Positions 21,243 through 33,979 of a stretch of 64,000 bases of DNA are shown in pieces. This stretch comes from Excoecaria cochinchinensis (Eukaryota; Streptophyta; Magnoliopsida; Malpighiales; Euphorbiaceae). A program made the position numbers and the translations under genes. Below the pieces are notes generated by a model. That model had not been told where the DNA came from, made no database searches, and saw only the letters and a list, made by a program, of their open reading frames with translations. The stretch covers positions 7,635,501 to 7,699,500 of the forward strand of contig CANTUQ010000043.1 of assembly GCA_947683425.1 (NCBI GenBank), read 5' to 3'. The first letter of the stretch is position 1. Each line of letters begins with the position of its first letter.

Positions 21243-21662
21243 AAGATTCGAGCTGATGATTTTGATGCAATAGTGCATCATATAGTGCATATGCAAGAAC
21301 AAATACAAGAGTGCATTTGGATTGGTGGCTTAAGTATGGGCAGGGATGATAGAGTCTTAATCAAAGTGTTGACTGATTCTTTTGAATATCATCTAGAATT
21401 GAGGGAGTTATTGGAAACTACCCAGTTCATAGGAGATTGAATTTATAGAAAATCTATTATTCACTTTTTGGTTAGAGTTGCCAAAAGGGGAGTGTTGAGG
21501 AGCAACTCTACATCTGTAATGAAATTGAGAAGTGCATGTAGTGTTTATCATCCATGGCTTCATCAATAAACTTATGAGTTACCTGAGGAATCGATGAAGA
21601 TGGTCAAAGAAATAATCCCAGCATCAAGAAAGATTTTATGGAAATCTAAACTTCTAGAATAA
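21243..21662 (+). pseudogene. Unrecognised decayed coding segment
   Basis: One frame reads about 140 codons with only two interruptions. The translation looks protein-like (KIRADDFDAIVHHI, MGRDDRVLIKVLTDSFEYHL, IHFLVRVAKRGVLRSN, LPEESMKMVKEIIPASRKIL). The stops are TGA (likely CGA before) and TAA (likely CAA before), both explained by C-to-T change. It ends in TAA at about 21660. There is no ATG at the left end, so it may be an exon fragment. I do not recognise the family. It could be a captured host exon or part of an old element. It lies left of the copia remnant. Confidence 0.4.
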
Positions 21663-22174
21663 GTTGATATAAGTGTTAATTTTAGTTGGCATTTATTTTT
21701 ATTAAATGGGATTCGTGTTTCCTATTATTAATTGACATTAGTGTCTTATTTTATGGATTATTGGATTATTTATTGGTTGAATAAATGCATTTATTTTTTT
21801 AAATATTTAATGGCATTTAACTTTTTTAATAAATGTGTTTATTTAATTGTTAATTGTCTTGCAATTTTTTATGAGTAAAATGATTGCATATTTATTAAGT
21901 AAAGACTTAATAAAATAAAACCAATAAAGTTCTCCTCTTAATTTTGAGAACTTAATAATCTAATAATTCATATTTACTATACATGAAATTTTAACCTCTA
22001 AAGTTGTATATTATAATTTATAGGGTAATTGGATACTTTTAGTAACCTTTACGAATTTGAGCCTAATAGAAAATTTTATTAGATTATTATTTCAGATGTA
22101 TAGTAAATAACATGTATTTCTTTATCTCCTTTAATAATGTGCAACTTTGTTCCATTTGAGAGCAAAGGATACAA
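21663..22174 (+). mobile_element. Probable Ty1/copia LTR remnant and leader
   Basis: Very AT-rich sequence, then a degenerate primer-site-like stretch (TTTGAGAGCAAAGG, 22155-22168) just before a copia gag start. The LTR ends are not clearly recognisable, so the left limit is a guess. Confidence 0.45.
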
Positions 22175-22314
22175 ATGGCTACTACTTCCAAATCAATTAT
22201 CGCTGAACTAAACAAAGATTTGAAACTGAATGATGAGAATTATGAAATTTAGAGTATGAAAATCCAGTATGTGCTTGAAGAGCAAGAGGCTCTTGAACTC
22301 TTAAATTCGGTTAT
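22175..22314 (+). pseudogene. Start of a Ty1/copia gag, cut by LTR F
   Basis: ATG at 22175. The translation has the copia gag opening (LNDENYEI, stop, SMKIQYVLEEQEALELL). The TAG stands where this family has a conserved tryptophan (TGG to TAG). The frame is cut at 22314 by the LTR terminus TGTAACACCCCC. The rest of the element is not in the window, since everything to the right is nested insertion. Confidence 0.75.
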
Positions 22315-22690
22315 TGTAACACCCCCTAAGCCCCCATAGAGCTTTACTACGGTGATTATGGAGTGTCACAACTCAAACACAAGCGCATAAAACAGTATTC
22401 CATGCAAAGTTCAGGATTAATAAATTTCGTTAACATACAACGTTAGTTTACATTCAGAAAATCCATGCATTACATTACATAACATTTATAGTCTTACATC
22501 AGTTTTCACTTTACAAAATACAACTTCTTTGATACAAAAGCTTTAGTTCCTATACACATGCTAACTATAAATACACATCTTTAACTATTACAAAATAACC
22601 TACTTAAACAGCGGTTCCTAATGTGTTGGCCATTAGCGATTCAGCACTGTCTTCCAGAATGCTACCTTCAGATACCTAAAACATCCATGC
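22315..22690 (-). mobile_element. LTR family F, fragment, interrupted by element C
   Basis: Starts TGTAACACCCCC, the reverse of an LTR 3' end, so the LTR is minus-oriented. 376 bp are visible before element C begins. The cut falls in ...ATCCATGC, which in E and J is the start of the conserved stem-loop (ATCCATGCTAAG). Its remainder should lie right of the window. Probably Tekay-like (inference). Confidence 0.7.
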
Positions 22691-23766
22691 TGTGAAGCAT
22701 GCGGGCCCGACCGGTTCCCGGAGACCCACTTTTAGGGCCCTAGAGGGGTTAACGTCTTTTGATCTTGGGCAATCATGAGATATTTTGGACTCCTCCTTCC
22801 AATAGAACACTGGAAAGATCATCTAATCCCATGAAGCCTTTTAGGCACCTTTGAGGTATTTTGGAGTCGCCACCCAATTTACAATAAATTGGGAAAGTTC
22901 GTCTAACCTCGGAGGTCTTAAATCAGAGAAGGTATTCGGAACTTCACTCTTATTAATGCCTTAAGTTAAGTTATAAATGAGGGTTTAGTAATTGAAATTC
23001 CATCTCTCATCTCACGCGATTATGCAATAAATTTAAAGTGCATTTCAAGCATTTTTGGAAAAGTAGTAAAGAAAGCAATAATAAAGCAATCTAAATAAAG
23101 ATAAAAAGTGGGACAAAATACAATCCCCCAAAATAAAAAGGCATAAATAAATAAATGAATAGAATTGCCCCAAAATTAATTACAAGGGCCCGAAATAAAT
23201 ACTACACAAGAAGAATAAAATAAAAGACATCATACATAAATCAGGATGTTTATTAGGAACATTGGCTCCCTCATTTTCACTTAGAAAGTCGAAGAGTTAT
23301 TTTTTAGTATTTATCGATAAAATCGGGATGAGTGATACAATTTTGAAAGAATTAACTCTTCTTTTTAAAAGTGAGTTTTTATGGGTTAAAATTAGGACAT
23401 TGGTCCCATTTTATTAGAAAATATCCCAATTTGTTAATATAAAACTTTTTTGTGACTTTTAATTAACGTGCATAAAAATAAATAAATTTACTACAAATTA
23501 CATAATAAAATAAAAATAATGAGAAAAAACTAAAAATACTAAAATATGACAAATCCCACCAAAATGGTATCTTGAAATCTCCATGGGCTTCCATTTGCCA
23601 TTGGAAAAGGTCACACATAAAAATAAGTATTGAAATAAAAAACACAAATAAAATGATGTTAGTAATAAAAATGAATTAAAGTACATAAAATAAAATGCAT
23701 TATGTATGACAAATCAATTAAATGACCTAATAAAAATAAACGTATTAACAATTCAACATGCATAAC

Positions 23767-23824
<58 letters not shown>

Positions 23825-23848
23825 GCAACAAATTATAACACTAAACAA

Positions 23849-23916
<68 letters not shown>

Positions 23917-23986
23917 GTAGTAATAATAGATAATAATAATAATAATAATAAGAGTAACAACAAATGTAATAATAATAATAATAATA

Positions 23987-24065
<79 letters not shown>

Positions 24066-24407
24066 TGATAATAATAATGATAAACAAACAAGCAAGCAAA
24101 AATAAAAAGAAATAAAATAGACAAAACATGTTAAAGCATGTTAAATAATACTAATAATAATAATAATGTATGAACAAAAGTAATGATAATAATAATAAAA
24201 ATAAAAATAACAACAAAAGATGAACAATCAAACGAATATACAATAATAAAATAAAATGTGCTAAAATATTAAATCTATGGCTAAATCATATGAACATACA
24301 CAAAATAAAATAATAGATCCAAAATCTACATGGTTACTAACTAATTATAAACAAAAAAAAAATTATAACAAAAATTAAATCAAAAAAATTGAGCCTAGAA
24401 TATTTAC
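22691..24407 (-). repeat. 3' LTR of C, left part
   Basis: Begins TGTGAAGCATGCGGGCCCGA, homologous to TGTGACGCGCGCGGACCCGA at 40556 in the other LTR. The first 530 bp match 40556-41046 closely. It ends in TTTAC (24403-24407), the left target duplication of H. Confidence 0.85.
23764..24083. repeat. (AAT)n and (GAT)n microsatellite in LTR C
   Basis: Three long AAT runs and one pure GAT run (about 23987-24034). The many overlapping ORFs here (poly-Tyr, poly-His, poly-Ser, poly-Ile, poly-Asp) are translations of the microsatellite. D's LTR has the reverse-complement run at 47968-48036. Confidence 0.95.
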
Positions 24408-25338
24408 TGTCACACCCCATTTGTCCCCTAGTAGAATGAGCCTGTCTGTCTGTTCGTCTGTCTGTCTGTATGTGTAAGCATTCGCATGTGTACAGTATTT
24501 CATAAGGGTATTTCAGTAAAATGTATGATTTTGGGGTTTATTTTTATGTGGGTGCATACATGGCATTAGTGTGTTTAATTAAATGAGATATACTTGTGTG
24601 CATGTGTTCATACCATGGTAGGGTATGCATAAGTGAAGAGGGTTTTAGGTGTGTGTAGTGTAGGTTATTTTAGTGTGAGTGATTAGTGTCACCAATAGGA
24701 GTTTGATACATATTTAGAATAAAGAAAAGAAAAAGAAAAGGGAATGAGAGAAAAGGAACCTAAACTTACAGATTCACGTTCTTTCTCACTCACTCTCTTC
24801 TTCCTCACTTTCTTTATTCCCAAGTACTGTGTATTTTGATTCAAGGTTCTATTGGTGAAATTAATCCTCCCCTTGCATTCCTTAGCTTGGTAAGTGCAAG
24901 ATCTAGTCTTTGTTTTACTGTATTTTTGCATCTTCTTCTTCCTTGAGCTAGGTTTAACTTAGGGTTTACTTTGTGAATGTTTTTGCTGTGTTGGTGTTCT
25001 AGCTGAGGCTCCACGTGATCCAAAGGGCAAAGAAGTTGCTGGTCCTAGTGGAGCTAAGTGATAGAGGCTTAGAATTCAGGTTTGGGAATTTATGATTGTG
25101 ATTTGTACAATTTTGATGTTACTGTGAATTCTAGGGTTTATATGTTCTTGAAGAGCTTGAATCAATTAGTCTTGATTTGGTTGTTTAAATGCTAAATTGA
25201 GTTGCATGTATATTGATTATGTGAATTGAGATGATTTCTGGAAGGTAAGATCAGGTTTGAATGGTTTTTAATCAAATTGGGGTTGAATTCTCGTTCCTGG
25301 AAATTCTGGAAATTCTGGAAATTGAGGTACTGTTCTTC

Positions 25339-25672
25339 GTTGCGTGACTCGCTACGGAATAAGGCAAGTCACGAGACGTGACCCTCGGTCACGCCGTGAC
25401 CTGCCTCCTGAGAAGCCAGTCGCGTGACCAGCTGAAGAATAAGCAAGTCACGCGACGTGATCTTCGGTCACGTCGTGCGACCTGCGAAGAAAAGGCAGAT
25501 CACGCAACGTGATCCGCGAGGGAGAAGCAGCGTCACGTCGCGTGACCCTCGGTCACGCCGTGACCTGCATAAGCATTGCGTGACCCGCGAGGATCACGCA
25601 ACGCGATTGGCGAGAAACAAGCAGGTCACGAGACGTGACCCTCGGTCACGCCGTGACCTGCCTGTTGAGTCA
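25339..25672. repeat. CG-rich dyad array in LTR H
   Basis: Repeats of GTCACGAGACGTGAC and GGTCACGCCGTGACC (a perfect dyad around one base), about 10 half-sites in 330 bp. The counterpart in the 3' LTR is about 32479-32812, where several CG positions are changed to TG or CA. Confidence 0.85.
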
Positions 25673-26388
25673 CCAGTTTCTCCTCTCAGCTCGTTTTTCC
25701 GAAATTTCCTGGTTTTTAACTCATAACTGAATTTAATATTTCTTCCAAATGAATCTTATCACTATGTGATACATGTCATAATTTTATATGTCTCGATTCG
25801 CGTAATACTATGATTATTCCAATGATGTGTATATGATATTCTGTAATATGATTTGAATATCGCATAGCCTGCTAGAGTCAAGTAAGTGGATAGTTAGGCA
25901 TGCCTAATAGAGTCTTTAGCTGCAGCCCTCAGTTCAGTTTGGACCCCGATCAGGTCCCCGTTTGGTTCCTCGCGAACCCTTCAGTATAGAATCTTGTTTA
26001 AGATTCCCTCAGTATATAATTAACATGTTTTGATAAATGATATAATATTTGACTTGTACCTGTGAGGTACCCTCAGTATTCGATTCGTACCCGTAAGGTA
26101 CCCTCAGTACACTCGTTATCCACTGTCTAGAGTCAGCAGGTGTTCTTTAAATGTTAATGGAATTGTTCTGATCTGATTTGGCTACGAAATGACTTATCTG
26201 AATGAGTTTAATGATGAAATGCATGTTGGATTATTCTGTAATGGTTATGGTTATTGAGATACTGAATGTTTGGTTTTAAAATATGAACATGCTTGTAGCA
26301 ACTATGTTATAACCTTTGCATAATGCCATTGTGAATGTGATCTGCTTTGACGACCATTGTGAATGGCCGTCCATAATTTGTGTGTGTT

Positions 26389-26436
26389 TCCCCACTAAGC
26401 GTATATCGCTTAGCACGGTGTTTTTACCCGTGCAGG
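26389..26436 (+). promoter_or_regulatory. Double stem-loop module, LTR H
   Basis: CCCACTAAGCG-loop-CGCTTAGC, then ACGG-loop-CCCGTGCAGGT. Repeated in the 3' LTR at about 33529-33576. The same two stems occur in LTRs A, E, G, I and J. Confidence 0.7.
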
Positions 26437-26839
26437 TGCGGAAGACGTTTTGCCTTGAGAGAGTCGCCGTCATCAAGCCAACACAGAAGAGTTTTTAGTG
26501 TAGGGCTATTTTGTATCAGTGATGATTCGTTTTGTTTAGAACTCTCATGTATCAGTTTTGTATCAGCTTCCGCTTTTGTAACTATATTTTGGATATGTAA
26601 TATTATTTCGTTTCAGCTATTTGATCAGAACATTATTGTAATAGTTTAATTATAGTAATGCATGATCAGCTTTTGCTTTCTGTATGTATAGTTTTTAATT
26701 ATTCTGTATTTTCCGAATGTATGTTATGAATGATTGTATATTATACTTTGTACTTGCTTGGTGGCACCTTTACTCATACGGCATCTCACTCCTTCTCGGA
26801 TGGGATCGCCTACGTATGGGAAGGGGGTGTTATAGTTAG

Positions 26840-26851
26840 TGGTATCAGAGC
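26840..26851 (+). other. Primer-binding site of H (initiator tRNA-Met)
   Basis: TGGTATCAGAGC, five bases after the LTR end. This is the standard primer site of plant chromoviruses and many other LTR elements. Confidence 0.95.
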
Positions 26852-26956
26852 ATAGGTTTAGGCGTTTCTGGGTGTTGTTATGATTGTTCTGAGTTTCTAA
26901 GATGTGTATGTGTCTAGATCTGTGTTGGCTGATACGGTTGTTTCTTGTTTGTTTAG

Positions 26957-29900
26957 ATGGCTTCTAATTCTGCTCATGGTGCGCGTGAGGAATCCGCCGA
27001 GAGTGTGAATCCTCCCGCTGTAGATCAGTCTGTTTCTGTTAATGTGTCGGCTCAGCATGCTAGGGTTCAGCCCGAGGCCGCAGCCATGCCCCTTGAGGCT
27101 ATGCTTAGACTGCATCAGGACATGGCTAGGGTTTTGGAGAGAGTGACTGCTCCTAGAGCACCTATGGAGAATCTGAGGAGAGCAGGAGTTGAGGATTTCT
27201 ATGGTACTGGGTTGAATGAGTCTGAGACTGCAGAGAGATGGTTAGATAAAGTGAAACGTGCTTTGAGAGAGATTCGGTGTCCTCCCGACCAGCAGACAGA
27301 GTGTGCTTTAGCTCTTCTTCAGGGGTCTGCTTTTGAGTGGTGGGAGTTAGTTTGCAGGCATCCTCAGCTACCGGATCCGATTACCTGGGAGTTCTTTGAG
27401 GGTGAGTTCATAAAGAAGTACATCACTCAGTCCTATAGAGATTCGAGATGGGCGCAGTTTTTGGGTTTGAGACAGAGAGCATTGTCAGTAGCTGATTATG
27501 AGAAAGAGTTCAACAGGTTATCGCACTATGCCCCACGAGGAGTTATGACTGATGACTTTAGATGCAAGCATTTCGAGGCAGGGTTAAATGAGTCTCTGAA
27601 GATTGCTTTGATTTCACTGATGTGTATACCTGGGGTTCACTATTATCAGATTGTGGAGGCTGCAGTGAGAGCTGAGTTGTCCGAGACTGTGATGAGAGAG
27701 AGAGCTCAGAGGAGGAGTTCTTCTCGTGGAGGATCTTCTTCGAGTAAGAGATCGAGGGACCCATAGGATGAGTCAGCATCTGGTCCGGCTTCTAGAGGTA
27801 GACGTCAGGGTTCTACAGCTGTGTCAGGTTCTAGTAGGGGTGGTAGAGCTGAGACTACACCAGTTTGTCCTCATTGTAGTAAGTCGCATCGTGGTGAGTG
27901 TAGGTGGCTCACTGGTGCATGCTTCAGGTGTGGGAGTTCTGAGCATCAGTTGGCCGGTTGTCCGAGAGTATAGGAGGATTCAGGTTCCCAAAGAGAGGGC
28001 AGTAGGGTCGGTTCGAATGCTTCTCAGGCTACCTGTGGCAGAGGCCGAGGTCGAGGTAGAGGTGGTCGGCATAGAGATGGTGCTGCTTCTGAGACTGTTG
28101 AGCATCCTCCTCAGGCTGCCATTAGAGCTTATGCTATGAGAGCCAGAGATGAGCAGGATGCGCCTGACGTTATTGCTGGTAAGTTCCTACTCCATGACAT
28201 TGAGTTGTATGCTCTAATTGATCCTGGTTCCACACACTCATATTTGTGCACAGATAGAGTTATTGATAAATTGCATTCAGTTGATCAGTTAGATTATGAG
28301 ATTTGTGTGACCAGTCCATTAGGGCATAGTGTCAGTGTGAGTAGAGTTTTTAGGAGTTGTCCTCTGATTGTTGAGGGAGTTGTGCTTCCAGCGGATCTGA
28401 TTGAGTTACCCTTCAGAGAGTTTGACTTGATTCTGGGTATGGACTGGTTGGGTAAGTATCGGGCTGTAGTGGATTGCCATAGGAAGACAGTGGTACTTCG
28501 GGATAGAAGTCAGTCTCTTGTGTTTCTGAAAGGTTTGGGTGCTAGTTCGTTGAATAATGTTATTTCTGCGATGCAAGCTAAGAGATTCATCAGGAAAGGT
28601 TGTGAGGCTTTTCTAGCAGTTGTGTTAGATTCCAGGAGGGATCAGGTTCAGATTGAGGATATTTCTGTAGTGCGGGAGTTTGGTGATGTGTTCCCGAGCG
28701 AGTTGCCTGGTTTACCTCCTGAGAGAGAGGTTGAGTTGTCCATTGAGATTATGCCAGGTACAGCACCTATTTCGAGAGCACCTTATCGGATGGCTTCTGT
28801 AGAGTTGAGGGAACTTAAATCTCAGCTACAAGAGTTATTGGATAAGGGGTTTATTAGACCGAGCATATCTCCATGGGGAGCTCCAGTGCTGTTTGTCAAG
28901 AAGAAAGATGGATCCCTGCGGATGTGCATTGATTACCGCCAGATTAATAAAGTTACAGTGAAGAACAAGTATCCTTTGCCTAGGATTGAGGATTTATTTG
29001 ATCAGCTTCGAGGTGCGGGTGTCTTTTCCAAGATAGATCTTCGATCAGGGTACTACCAGCTTCGAGTTCAGGATGCAGATGTGGTGAAGACTGCATTTCG
29101 GACTAGGTATGGCCACTATGAGTTTCTTGTGATGTCGTTTGGTTTGACAAATGCTCCAGCGGCTTTTATGGATCTGATGAATCGTGTATTTAGGCCATAC
29201 TTAGATCGATTTGTAGTAGTGTTTATTGATGACATCTTGGTGTATTCCAAGAATGAGAGTGAGCATGAGGAGCATCTCAGATTGGTTTTGCAGATGTTGA
29301 GAGAGCATCAGTTGTTTGCTAAGCTTAGCAAGTGTGATTTCTGGCTTCGAGAAGTGTCATTATTGGGTCACATTATTTCAGCTAGCGGTATTCAGGTTGA
29401 TCCAGCCAAGATTGAGGCGATAGTTGATTGGAAAGCGCCTCGAAATGTTCAGGAAGTGAGGAGTTTCCTCGGTTTAGCAGGTTACTACCGTCGGTTCGTT
29501 AAAGGATTTTCTGTGATTGCTGCTCCTATGACTAGATTGTTGAGGAAAGGAGTTAGATTTGAGTGGTCAGACAGGTGTCAGTCTTGTTTTGATCGGTTAA
29601 AGCAGTTGCTTGTTGAGGCTCCTATCCTTACTCAACCCATCTCGGGTAAGGAGTTTGTCATTTACAGTGATGCTTCTGGAGTTGGTCTTGGATGTGTGCT
29701 GATGCAGGAGGGTAAAGTAGTGGCTTATGCTTCTCGTCAGTTGAAGCCACATGAGAAGAACTATCCGACGCATGATTTAGAGTTGGCAGCTGTGATCTTT
29801 GCTTTGAAGATTTGGCGTCACTACTTGTATGGGGAAAAGTGTAGGATCTTCTCGGACCACAAGAGTTTGAAGTACTTCCTTTCACAGAAAGAGTTGAACA

Positions 29901-31588
29901 TGAGACAACGCAGATGGCTTGAGTTATTTAAGGACTACGACTGCATTGTGGATTACCATCCTGGTAAGGCCAATGTAGTTGCAGATGCTTTGAGTCGTAA
30001 GTCAGTTTCAGCTTTGTTCTTGAGGCGATTCAGATGGCGATTTGGTTCAGATGGGGCTTTGCTGGCCCAGTTGCGTGTGAAGCCTACTTTGAGACAGTTG
30101 ATTGTGGATGCTCAGAGAGATGATGTGAGACTTCAGCGGATTGTGCATGAGGTTAGATCGGGTAAGCCATCAGAGTTCTCAGTTCAGGATGAGGTACTTA
30201 TGTTCAGAGATCGTTTGTGTGTGCCAGAGTCTGAGGATTTGAGGAGACAGCTCATGAGTGAGGCGCATAGTTCAGTCTTTACTATGCATCCGGGCAGTGA
30301 GAAGATGTACAGAGACATGAAGCAATTCTATTGGTGGTCCGGTATGAAGCGTGATATTGTGGATTTTGTTTCCAAGTGCTTGACTTGTCAGCAGGTAAAG
30401 GCAGAGCATCAGGTTCCTTCCGGTTTGCTTACGCCTTTATCCATTCCTGAGTGGAAATGGAATGACATCGCCATGGACTTTGTTTCTGGTTTGCCTTTGA
30501 CTCAGAGGAAGCATGATTCGGTTTGGGTTATTGTGGATAGGCTTACGAAATCAGCTCACTTCTTGCCAGTTAGAGTGGACTACTCCATGGACAGATTAGC
30601 CAGTATCTATGTGGATCAGATAGTTCGGTTGCATGGTGTGCCTTTGTCCATAGTGTCAGATCGGGATCCGAGGTTTACTTCCAAGTTTTGGAAGGAGTTA
30701 CAGAGAGCTTTGGGCACTAGGTTGAACTTCAGTACAGCGTTTCATCCTCAGACCGATGGTCAGTCAGAGCGAGTTATTCAGATTCTGGAGGATATGATGA
30801 GGGCTTGTACTTTGGACTTTCCGGGCAGTTGGGACAGATATGTATCATTGATGGAGTTTGCCTAAAACAACAGTTTTCAGTCGAGTATCGGTATGGCACC
30901 ATATGAAGCTTTGTATGGTCGTCAGTGTAGGACTCCGATTTGTTGGACCGAGCTGTCCGAGAGAGCTATGATTGGACCCGACTTGGTTAGGGATATGGAA
31001 GAGAAGATCAGAGTAGTGCAGCGGAATTTGAAGGCAGCAAAGGATCGACAGAAGTCTTACGCCAATCTGAAGAGGAAAGATGTGCATTTTGAGATCGGGG
31101 ACAAGGTTTTCCTTAAAGTTTCTCCTTGGAGGAGAGTACTTCGGTTTGGCAAGAAAGGCAAGCTTAGTCCTCGTTTCATTGGACCTTATGAGATTTTGGC
31201 TAAGGTGGGACCTGTAGCCTACAGATTAGCGCTACCGATGGAGTTAGCAAAGTTACATGATGTGTTTCACGTTTCGATGCTTCGTCGGTACAGATCAGAT
31301 CCTTCTCATGTTCTGTCAGTTCAGGATATCCAGGTTCAGCCAGACTTCTCTTATGATGAGGAACCGCGAGCTATTCTAGCCCGAGAGGTGAGGCAGTTGA
31401 GAAATAAGCAGATTCCTTTGGTTAAAGTGTTGTGGATCCATCATGGAGTCGAGGAAGCGACTTGGGAACCAGAGGAGTCGATGAGAGCTCAGTATCCACA
31501 GTTATTCAGTTCAGGTGAGAATTTCGAGGACGAAATTCTTATTAGTAGGGGAGAGTTGTCACACCCCATTTGTCCCCTAGTAGAATGA
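26957..31588 (+). pseudogene. Gag-pol polyprotein of H with three stop codons
   Basis: A single forward frame of 1543 codons with no frameshift, broken by TAG at 27764, TAG at 27971 (both likely CAG before) and TAA at 30863 (FAYNN region). Order: gag core (WWELVCRHPQLP, 27100-27700); zinc knuckle CFRCGSSEHQLAGC (about 27920); aspartic protease with LIDPGSTHSY (about 28215); RT with FIDD (29222-29233); RNase H (VIYSDASGVGLG, DLELAAVIFALK, SDHKSLKYF); integrase HHCC (CLTCQQ) and DDE residues (AMDFVSGLP, IVSDRDPRF, GQSERVIQ); C-terminal chromodomain (ILAREVRQLRNKQIPLVKVL, then TWEPEESM). The chromodomain steers integration to marked chromatin in this lineage. The frame runs about 10 codons into the 3' LTR. 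If the stops were absent, every catalytic motif would be in place. Confidence 0.95.
31540..31556 (+). other. Polypurine tract of H
   Basis: TTATTAGTAGGGGAGAGT, directly before TGTCACACCCC of the 3' LTR. It overlaps the end of the gag-pol frame. Confidence 0.8.
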
Positions 31589-33974
31589 GCCTGTCTGTCT
31601 GTTCGTCTGTCTGTCTGTATGTGTAAGCATTTGCATGTGTACAGTATTTCATAAGGGTATTTCAGTAAAATGTATGATTTTGGGGTTTATTTTTATGTGG
31701 GTGCATACATGGCATTAGTGTGTTTAATTAAATGAGATATACTTGTGTGCATGTGTTCATACCATGGTAGGGTATGCATAAGTGAAGAGGGTTTTAGGTG
31801 TGTGTAGTGTAGGTTATTTTAGTGTGAGTGATTAGTGTCACCAATAGGAGTTTGATACATATTTAGAATAAAGAAAAGAAAAAGAAAAGGGAATGAGAGA
31901 AAAGGAACCTAAACTTACAGATTCACGTTCTTTCTCACTCACTCTCTTCTTCCTCACTTTCTTTATTCCCAAGTACTGTGTATTTTGATTCAAGGTTCTA
32001 TTGGTGAAATTAATCCTCCCCTTGCATTCCTTAGCTTGGTAAGTGCAAGATCTAGTCTTTGTTTTACTGTATTTTTGCATCTTCTTCTTCCTTGAGCTAG
32101 GTTTAACTTAGGGTTTACTTTGTGAATGTTTTTGCTGTGTTGGTGTTCTAGCTGAGGCTCCACATGATCCAAAGGGCAAAGAAGTTGCTGGTCCTAGTGG
32201 AGCTAAGTGATAGAGGCTTAGAATTCAGGTTTGGGAATTTATGATTGTGATTTGTACAATTTTGATGTTACTGTGAATTCTAGGGTTTATATGTTCTTGA
32301 AGAGCTTGAATCAATTAGTCTTGATTTGGTTGTTTAAATGCTAAATTGAGTTGCATGTATATTGATTATGTGAATTGAGATGATTTCTGGAAGGTAAGAT
32401 CAGGTTTGAATGGTTTTTAATCAAATTGGAGTTGAATTCTCGTTCCTGGAAATTCTGGAAATTGAGGTACTGTTCTTCGTTGCGTGACTCACTACGGAAG
32501 AAGGCAAGTCACGAGACGTGACCCTCGGTCACACCGTGACCTGCCTCCTGAGAAGCCAGTCGCGTGACCAGCTGAAGAATAAGCAAGCCACGCGACGTGA
32601 TCTTCGGTCACGTCGTGCGACCTGCGAAGAAAAGGCAGATCACGCAACGTGATCTGTGAGGGAGAAGCAGCGTCACGTCGCATGACCCTCGGTCACGCCG
32701 TGACCTGCATAAGCATTGCGTGACCCGCGAGGATCACGCAACGCGATTGGCGAGAAACAAGCAGGTCACGAGACGTGACCCTCGGTCACGCCGTGACCTG
32801 CCTGTTGAGTCACCAGTTTCTCCTCTCAGCTCATTTTTTCGAAATTTCCTGGTTTTTAACTCAGAACTGAATTTAATATTTCTTCCAAATGAATCTTATC
32901 ACTATGTGATACATGTCATAATTTTATATGTCTCGATTCGCGTAATACTATGATTATTCCAATGATGTGTATATGATATTCTGTAATATGATTTGAATAT
33001 CGCATAGCCTGCTAGAGTCAAGTAAGTGGATAGTTAGGCATGCCTAATAGAGTCTTTAGCTGCAGCCCTCAGTTCAGTTTGGACCCCGATCAGGTCCCCG
33101 TTTGGTTCCTCGCGAACCCTTCAGTATAGAATCTTGTTTAAGATTCCCTCAGTATATAATTAACATGTTTTGATAAATGATATAATATTTGACTTGTACC
33201 TGTGAGGTACCCTCAGTATTCGATTCGTACCCGTAAGGTACCCTCAGTACACTCGTTATCCACTGTCTAGAGTCAGCAGGTGTTCTTTAAATGTTAATGG
33301 AATTGTTCTGATCTGATTTGGCTACGAAATGAATTATCTGAATGAGTTTAATGATGAAATGCATGTTGGATTATTCTGTAATGGTTATGGTTATTGAGAT
33401 ACTGAATGTTTGGTTTTAAAATATGAACATGCTTGTAGCAACTATGTTATAACCTTTGCATAATGCCATTGTGAATGTGATCTGCTTTGACGACCATTGT
33501 GAATGGCCGTCCATAATTTGTGTGTGTTTCCCCACTAAGCGTATATCGCTTAGCACAGTGTTTTTACCCGTGCAGGTGCGGAAGACGTTTTTCCTTGAGA
33601 GAGTCGCCGTCATCAAGCCAACACAGAAGAGTTTTTAGTGTAGGGCTATTTTGTATCAGTGATGATTCGTTTTGTTTAGAACTCTCATGTATCAGTTTTG
33701 TATCAGCTTCCGCTTTTGTAACTATATTTTGGATATGTAATATTATTTCGTTTCAGCTATTTGATCAAAACATTATTGTAATAGTTTAATTATAGTAATG
33801 CATGATCAGCTTTTGCTTTCTGTATGTATAGTTTTTAATTATTCTGTATTTTCCGAATGTATGTTATGAATGATTGTATATTATACTTTGTACTTGCTTG
33901 GTGGCACCTTTACTCATACGGCATCTCACTCCTTCTCGGATGGGATCGCCTACGTATGGGAAGGGGGTGTTACA
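31557..33974 (+). repeat. 3' LTR of element H
   Basis: 2418 bp, ends GGGGTGTTACA, then the target duplication TTTAC. It contains the same dyad array (about 32479-32812) and double stem-loop (about 33529-33576) as the 5' LTR. Confidence 0.95.
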
Positions 33975-33979
33975 TTTAC

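Larger units (their letters stand above)
24408..26834 (+). repeat. 5' LTR of element H
   Basis: Starts TGTCACACCCC and ends GGGGGTGTTATA (TACA in the 3' LTR, a C-to-T change). It contains a CG dyad array (25339-25672), the GGCATGCC module (about 25866-25930), a TATCCACTG...CAGCAGGT module (about 26117-26142), and the double stem-loop (26389-26436). A splice-donor-like GGTAAGTGC occurs near 24888 before the array. Confidence 0.95.
24408..33974 (+). mobile_element. Element H: complete Tekay-type chromovirus
   Basis: 9567 bp with target duplication TTTAC on both sides (24403-24407, 33975-33979). LTRs are 24408-26834 (2427 bp) and 31557-33974 (2418 bp). The 9-bp difference is one extra AAATTCTGG repeat in the 5' LTR. 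Only about 18 substitutions separate the LTRs by eye (under 1%), so this is a young insertion. The interior has an initiator-Met primer site, a gag-pol frame with a C-terminal chromodomain, and a polypurine tract. It sits in C's 3' LTR. Confidence 0.97.

Noticed and set aside
23753..24129. Long poly-Tyr/His/Ser/Ile/Asp ORFs on both strands
   Set aside because: Translations of AAT and GAT microsatellite runs in every frame.
24689..25023. Short minus-strand ORFs in LTR H, repeated at 31838-32172
   Set aside because: LTR sequence repeated in both LTRs; the minus frame crosses a splice-donor-like leader and matches no family I know.
26840..26851. tRNA gene
   Set aside because: Only the primer-binding complement is present; no cloverleaf around it. 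Same for 5599, 40536 and 58724.
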